From G963664115 sp965216035 (lineage in GTDB: Bacteria > Acidobacteriota > Terriglobia > 20CM-2-55-15), in NCBI GenBank assembly GCA_965216035.1, contig CBDCFM010000020.1:124001-188000 (forward strand): a DNA stretch of 64,000 nucleotides. Reading direction: 5' to 3'. The notes under the pieces were generated by a model. It saw only the letters and a list, made by a program, of their open reading frames with translations. It did no database searches and was not told where the DNA came from. Shown piece after piece: positions 61,200 to 64,000 of the stretch (positions are counted from its first letter, which is position 1; each line of letters opens with the position of its first letter). The position numbers and the translations under genes are program-made.

Positions 61200-61433
61200 G
61201 GTGACGCGAACTCGCTCACGCAGGAACTCCGGCGCGAAATAGGCGCCGTTGTCCCAAACGAGGGTGTGATAGGCGACCTTGAACGCCCTGAAAACGTCCT
61301 TGTCGCGGAGGGGGTCGAAGACGGGCCCGTCGAGTTCATTGGCCAAGTCGACCTCACCCGCAGTGCCATCGCTGAAACGCAACCACAACGTGTAATCCCG
61401 AACGTATTTCACTTCGACAAGGTGGACGAACAT
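61194..61433 (-). CDS. DUF2442 protein
   Basis: A 79-residue DUF2442 domain protein: HLVEVKYVRDYTLWLRFSDGTAGEVDLANEL, GPVFDPLRDKDVFRAFKVAYHTLVWDNGAYFAPEFLRE. It lies four bases after the DUF4160 frame. DUF4160-DUF2442 pairs behave like toxin-antitoxin modules in genomic context, but activity is not established. The stop codon is inside attC-like site 4. Confidence 0.88.
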   Translation of the reverse strand: MFVHLVEVKYVRDYTLWLRFSDGTAGEVDLANELDGPVFDPLRDKDVFRAFKVAYHTLVWDNGAYFAPEFLRERVRVTA

Positions 61434-61437
61434 GCCT

Positions 61438-61694
61438 CTATTCCAGGGAATCGATAGGCTTCAACGGCGACTTTTCGCCGGCTCTCTCCCAATCCTCCGC
61501 CAATTCGGCCTTGTGCAGCTCATACCACTCCAGCACGGCATGGAGGCCTCTGCGCGGGACTTGCCGGTGACAAGGCCCGATTCGATCTCGACCGTAATCT
61601 CGTATTCGCCGTACTCCGCATGAAAGTGCGCCGGTCCATGCTCTCGGTAATACATAAAGATCACAATTCCAAGAAAGCGGCTCAGCTCGGGCAC
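61438..61694 (-). pseudogene. DUF4160 protein with frameshift
   Basis: GTG 61694 with AGGGAG upstream starts PELSRFLGIVIFMYYREHGPAHFHAEYGEYEITVEIESGLVTGK, the DUF4160 core with its HxPxHFH metal-like motif. The expected second half (VPRRGLHAVLEWYELHKAELAEDW..PLKPIDSLE) is in the next frame, ending at 61438. One base (G after GGCAAG) appears to be missing near 61570. Either the gene is broken or the assembly has an error here. Confidence 0.78.
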
Positions 61695-61715
61695 TCAAAC
61701 TCCCTTGATGAATCC

Positions 61716-61837
61716 GCGTAACGGTCCGCCGATAAGCTGCGCCGGCACCAGAATATTGTTGCGGGTCGCATCGACCCTCTCGAAGCACCTGCAGCGGAGT
61801 GCTTAACTGCGGCGCCGGGTTCATCGCCTTGTTATCT
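61716..61837 (-). repeat. attC-like site 3 (after PIN gene)
   Basis: Minus strand: R'' AGATAAC (61831-61837) at the PIN stop; L'' CGATGAACCCGGCGCC pairs with L' GGTGCCGGCGCAGCTTATCG, with one extra base in TTCATCG against TTATCG; R' GTTACGC (61716-61722). The asymmetric extra base is characteristic of attC folding. Confidence 0.75.
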
Positions 61838-62187
61838 TCGTTTCTTGCGGTTGACTCCTTCAATATGATGGTCCACGAACACGCGTGGGCTCAACGCCTT
61901 GACACCTCCATAGCCCGACGCCCGGAGAAGGGCACGGTCACCGCTGACAATGAACTCTGTGCCAGATGCGATGGCGCAAGAGATAAAGACGTCGTCGTCG
62001 GGATCGTCGCAAACTGACTCCAATAGTGGTGGCGATTCCACAACGATCGCATCTTTTGCGACCAGCGCAATGAATGGCTGAAGATCAACTCCCGGGAAGT
62101 CAGCCGCCAGCCGGTCAGGATGCGCCCAGGCAAGCCACCAAAGAAAACCCCGGAAACGAAGACGTTCGTGTCCAGGACAACCTTCAA
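61832..62187 (-). pseudogene. PIN-domain toxin (COG1569 type), deleted and frameshifted
   Basis: TTG 62187, overlapping the AbrB-type stop, starts VVLDTNVFVSGVFFGGLPGRILTGW with the first PIN Asp. The continuation RLAADFPGVDLQPFIALVAKDAIVVESPPLLES and CDDPDDDVFISCAIASGTEFIVSGDRALL (second and third acidic sites) is in another frame. About 25 residues of the family are missing at the join near 62100 (the ILDEY segment with a catalytic Glu). Total length 356 bases is not a multiple of three. The toxin is dead; the antitoxin is intact. Confidence 0.85.
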
Positions 62188-62447
62188 GATCGCTTCCGGA
62201 CTTTTCGGACAGCAGCGCCGACATCGGAGCGCTTCATCCCAGCGTTCCGCGCCTGCTTTCTGGCACGAGCCACCAGGGCATCGAAATCTCGCATCGACGG
62301 TGGTGCGATTCTCTTCAGAATCACCACATCTTCATCTCCCACCACGATGAACTGCTCGCCAGCCTCAAGGCCCAATCGTGACCGGACATCCTCCGGTATG
62401 ACGACTTGGCCTTTGGAGGACATCTTAGTTGTCGCCAGTTTCGGCAT
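62184..62447 (-). CDS. AbrB/MazE-type antitoxin
   Basis: GAGGAG precedes ATG 62447, giving 87 residues. The swapped-hairpin AbrB domain reads ATTKMSSKGQVVIPEDVRSRLGLEAGEQFIVVGDEDVVILKRI; a helical C-terminus (FDALVARARKQARNAGMKRSDVGAAVRKV) should bind the PIN toxin. The stop overlaps the toxin TTG. A 16-base palindrome 17 bases upstream is a likely operator. The longer frame to 62624 lies over attC-like site 2 and is rejected. Confidence 0.9.
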   Translation of the reverse strand: MPKLATTKMSSKGQVVIPEDVRSRLGLEAGEQFIVVGDEDVVILKRIAPPSMRDFDALVARARKQARNAGMKRSDVGAAVRKVRKRS

Positions 62448-62463
62448 GAGTTTCTCCTCACTT

Positions 62464-62479
62464 ATCTTACTGGTAAGAT
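62464..62479. promoter_or_regulatory. Palindromic operator before the AbrB-type gene
   Basis: ATCTTAC TG GTAAGAT, perfect seven-base arms, 17 bases upstream of the antitoxin ATG. Position and symmetry fit autoregulation by the AbrB-type dimer. Confidence 0.6.
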
Positions 62480-62534
62480 TGTAGCGCTGAATCGCATGCT
62501 GGCCAAGCGGATCGTCGGGAACCTTGGGGAGGGA

Positions 62535-62650
62535 AGATAACGGTTTGGCAATAAGCTGCAGGCCGTGCGATGGGCGCTGCCCATCAACAGCCTCAAGGGA
62601 ATCGGCGATGCCCATCGCGTTCACTGACTGACAGCTTCATTGCTTTGATA
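62535..62650 (-). repeat. attC-like site 2 (after DUF429)
   Basis: Minus strand: L'' CAATGAAGCTG pairs with L' CAGCTTATTG with one extra base in L''; an inner stem GCGATGGGC/GCCCATCGC is perfect; R' GTTATCT (62535-62541). The R'' box is poor (TATCAAA). It overlaps the DUF429 stop at 62637. Confidence 0.65.
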
Positions 62651-63383
62651 CCGCCTGTCGAGCCTGAGCGACACCTGGAAGTACCATCTCCATTGGAAGC
62701 CCCTCGCTGTCGATACTCGGCCGCTCGGGCAGAGAAGTGAGGCTGTGCGACCAAACAAGAGCGACGATCGCGCATGCGAGCGCATCCACGAGATCGTCTC
62801 TTTTCACCATGCGTCTTGGATACCGCTCAAATGCGTTATTCGCGACTGCATTCGCGCCTGGATAGTAGCGTTCGAGAATACCGAGACGCTCCTCCACTCC
62901 CCCTGATCGCGACTTCGTGTTCTGAAGCGCTGCCTCGTCATTCAAGAGATGAAACAGCACTTCTGGATGCGACTCCCGCACGATGCGTCGTGCTTTCGGT
63001 ATCGAGCGAAGAAGCTGATCTACCTCTCGAATCTTCGGAATAATGTTCCAGGTCTGGAGCGTTAGCCGTTTTCCAGTCTTGCTCTCATTGATGTCCGCTG
63101 CCTCGCTCCAGGCTGAGGCATGCAGGGCGGATCTGACAGGGGGATTGAACACGCTCGAGGCTCTCGGCCCCAGCAACTTCCGAGCAAGAGTGTCGCAGGT
63201 GCGAGCAGCCTCCGTCTGAGCCAGACCGATCGGCACGTCAACGAGACAGAGGTCGCTCGTTTTGCCCCATCGACGCCAGAGATCCCCAACGCAATCGAAA
63301 ATGTCGGATTCCGGCCTTGCTCGCCCACTCAGACGAACCGCGAACCAGCCTGCCTTGCACCCGTCGACTCCCAGGACTTGCAC
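62637..63383 (-). CDS. DUF429 protein (RNase H-like fold)
   Basis: A 248-residue DUF429 protein: VLGVDGCKAGWFAVRLSG with the first acidic residue, CLVDVPIGLAQTEAARTCDTLARKLL, SVFNPPVRSALHA, ESHPEVLFHLLN and RYPRRMVKRDDLVDALACAIVALVW. The fold and acidic residues suggest a nuclease-like or nucleotide-binding role, not tested. I prefer GTG 63383, preceded by GGAGGAGGG, over TTG 63398. It forms its own cassette between attC-like sites 1 and 2. DUF429 genes are recurrent in genomic islands. Confidence 0.87.
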   Translation of the reverse strand: MQVLGVDGCKAGWFAVRLSGRARPESDIFDCVGDLWRRWGKTSDLCLVDVPIGLAQTEAARTCDTLARKLLGPRASSVFNPPVRSALHASAWSEAADINESKTGKRLTLQTWNIIPKIREVDQLLRSIPKARRIVRESHPEVLFHLLNDEAALQNTKSRSGGVEERLGILERYYPGANAVANNAFERYPRRMVKRDDLVDALACAIVALVWSHSLTSLPERPSIDSEGLPMEMVLPGVAQARQAVSKQ

Positions 63384-63407
63384 TCCCTCCTCCGTCAAGC
63401 TGCAGCG

Positions 63408-63506
63408 GCATAACGGATGGCCGCTCAGCTGCGGACGGCGCAGCCTGACGTTTCGTCCAACTGAATCCGGTCGGCGCCGGCCGACGGCAGAAGCGGCGTG
63501 TTAGCG
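63408..63506 (-). repeat. attC-like site 1 (after mazF)
   Basis: Minus strand: R'' CGCTAAC (63500-63506), L'' GCCGCTTCTGCCG, an inner GC-rich stem (GTCGGCCGGCGCCGAC), L' CAGCTGAGCGGC, spacer CATCC, R' GTTATGC (63408-63414). It starts ten bases after the mazF stop. Confidence 0.7.
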
Positions 63507-63516
63507 AGCTTCTGCA

Positions 63517-63855
63517 TTACGAGACCAAAGTCTGAACCTTCCCAAGGACCTGATTCATGACCGCCGACGGGAGTGCGGCGAATCGCTTCGCCTTGCGCGC
63601 ACGCCAGTCGAGGCTCTTGATTTGATCGGCGAGAACCACTCCCGACACGTTGAGATCAGACGGGATATCGACTTCAAAGGGATACCCTTTGACCTGCGAG
63701 TTGATTGGGCAGAGCAGCGCCAACCCTACTTTGCCGTTGTAGGCTGCCGGCGATACGACCACTGCCGGACGGCGACCCCCCTGTTCGTGGCCTGCCTGAG
63801 GGCTGAACTCCAGCCAGACAACATCGCCTCGGTCCGGAACGTAACGCGAAGCCAT
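63517..63855 (-). CDS. mazF: MazF-type mRNA interferase, intact
   Basis: A 112-residue PemK/MazF toxin: RYVPDRGDVVWLEFSPQAGHEQGGRRPAVVVSP with the catalytic Arg in GRRPAVV, ALLCPINSQVKGYPFEV, GVVLADQIKSLDWRARKAKR with the conserved DQ and KS. It cuts single-stranded mRNA at short motifs. Its ATG overlaps the mazE stop by one base. No lesion is visible, so mazEF should be functional. Confidence 0.92.
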   Translation of the reverse strand: MASRYVPDRGDVVWLEFSPQAGHEQGGRRPAVVVSPAAYNGKVGLALLCPINSQVKGYPFEVDIPSDLNVSGVVLADQIKSLDWRARKAKRFAALPSAVMNQVLGKVQTLVS

Positions 63856-64000
63856 TACCAGGCTTCCCGACCTTCTGGTTCTCCAAAACTCACTTCATCG
63901 TGGAGATTCGCTTTCGTGATCTGGCTGACCAGATCCTGAAGGGAACACGTTGATTCTCGCAACGGTCGAATAATCAATTCGCCGTCAGAGATCGAGAGGT
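63855..64000 (-). CDS. mazE: MazE-type antitoxin, N-terminus cut by window edge
   Basis: Forty-eight C-terminal residues are visible: LSISDGELIIRPLRESTCSLQDLVSQITKANLHDEVSFGEPEGREAW, then TAA at 63855-63857. The LIIRPL strand and the acidic tail that wraps MazF are typical. The AbrB-like N-terminal part lies beyond base 64000. The mazEF cassette therefore continues past the edge. Confidence 0.88.
   Translation of the reverse strand, partial: LSISDGELIIRPLRESTCSLQDLVSQITKANLHDEVSFGEPEGREAW

Noticed and set aside
62448..62624. N-terminal extension of the AbrB-type antitoxin
   Set aside because: It would cover an attC-like site and the palindromic operator; the ATG at 62447 has a strong ribosome site.

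Overview
The window looks like a chromosomal segment of an uncultured, metabolically versatile Gram-negative bacterium, most likely Acidobacteriota (Vicinamibacteria-like). This placement is an inference. It rests on five secreted PQQ-type beta-propeller proteins, an Oar-like TonB receptor with an N-terminal carboxypeptidase-regulatory domain, a FecR/DUF6600 protein, DUF6152 proteins, split F420 genes (cofG, cofH) and a complete propionyl-CoA to succinyl-CoA module. No rRNA or tRNA gene was seen.

Layout. 0-10 kb: an HDOD protein cut by the left edge, small hypotheticals, an orphan NusG/UpxY-type regulator, an amidohydrolase, two secreted proteins, an HTH/binding-protein regulator and a FecR-domain protein. 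10-13.6 kb: a MITE-like element and a TPR-S/patatin/membrane protein that resembles a conflict-system effector. 13.7-19.2 kb: cofH-cofG, a MeaB-type GTPase, a hotdog thioesterase and an F420-type LLM oxidoreductase. 19.6-26.8 kb: a tight operon scpA-pccB-pccA-meaB-mce converting propionyl-CoA to succinyl-CoA. 27-39 kb: four PQQ-propeller proteins and a TonB receptor; the receptor and its divergent neighbour are separated by an IS481-family element. 39-46.5 kb: a gene graveyard with a second IS481 copy, several toxin-antitoxin loci, a broken TAXI protein, a TonB fragment, a second MITE copy and four nested fragments of one sigma-54 regulator gene. 46.6-58 kb: a heme/Vgb-like lipoprotein, a flavin reductase, an internally deleted hemN, an IS3 element, hicBA, a B3-type metallo-hydrolase, another PQQ propeller, and an acyl-activating enzyme/aldehyde dehydrogenase pair. 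58-64 kb: an integron-like array of small cassettes (higBA, a glycine-zipper protein, DUF4160-DUF2442, AbrB-PIN, DUF429, mazEF). All are on the minus strand and are separated by attC-like sites. The array is interrupted by an IS256 element and bordered by the 3' end of a group IIC intron.

The main signals beyond routine annotation are these. (1) The attC-like cassette array, which has no integrase in view. (2) A repeated pattern of toxin genes broken by in-frame stops or frameshifts beside antitoxins that stay open. (3) A roughly 300-bp element with 32-bp terminal inverted repeats whose two arms differ between copies in a matched way. (4) A family of GC-rich hairpin repeats in intergenic regions, one of which appears to be the 3' exon of the group IIC intron remnant.
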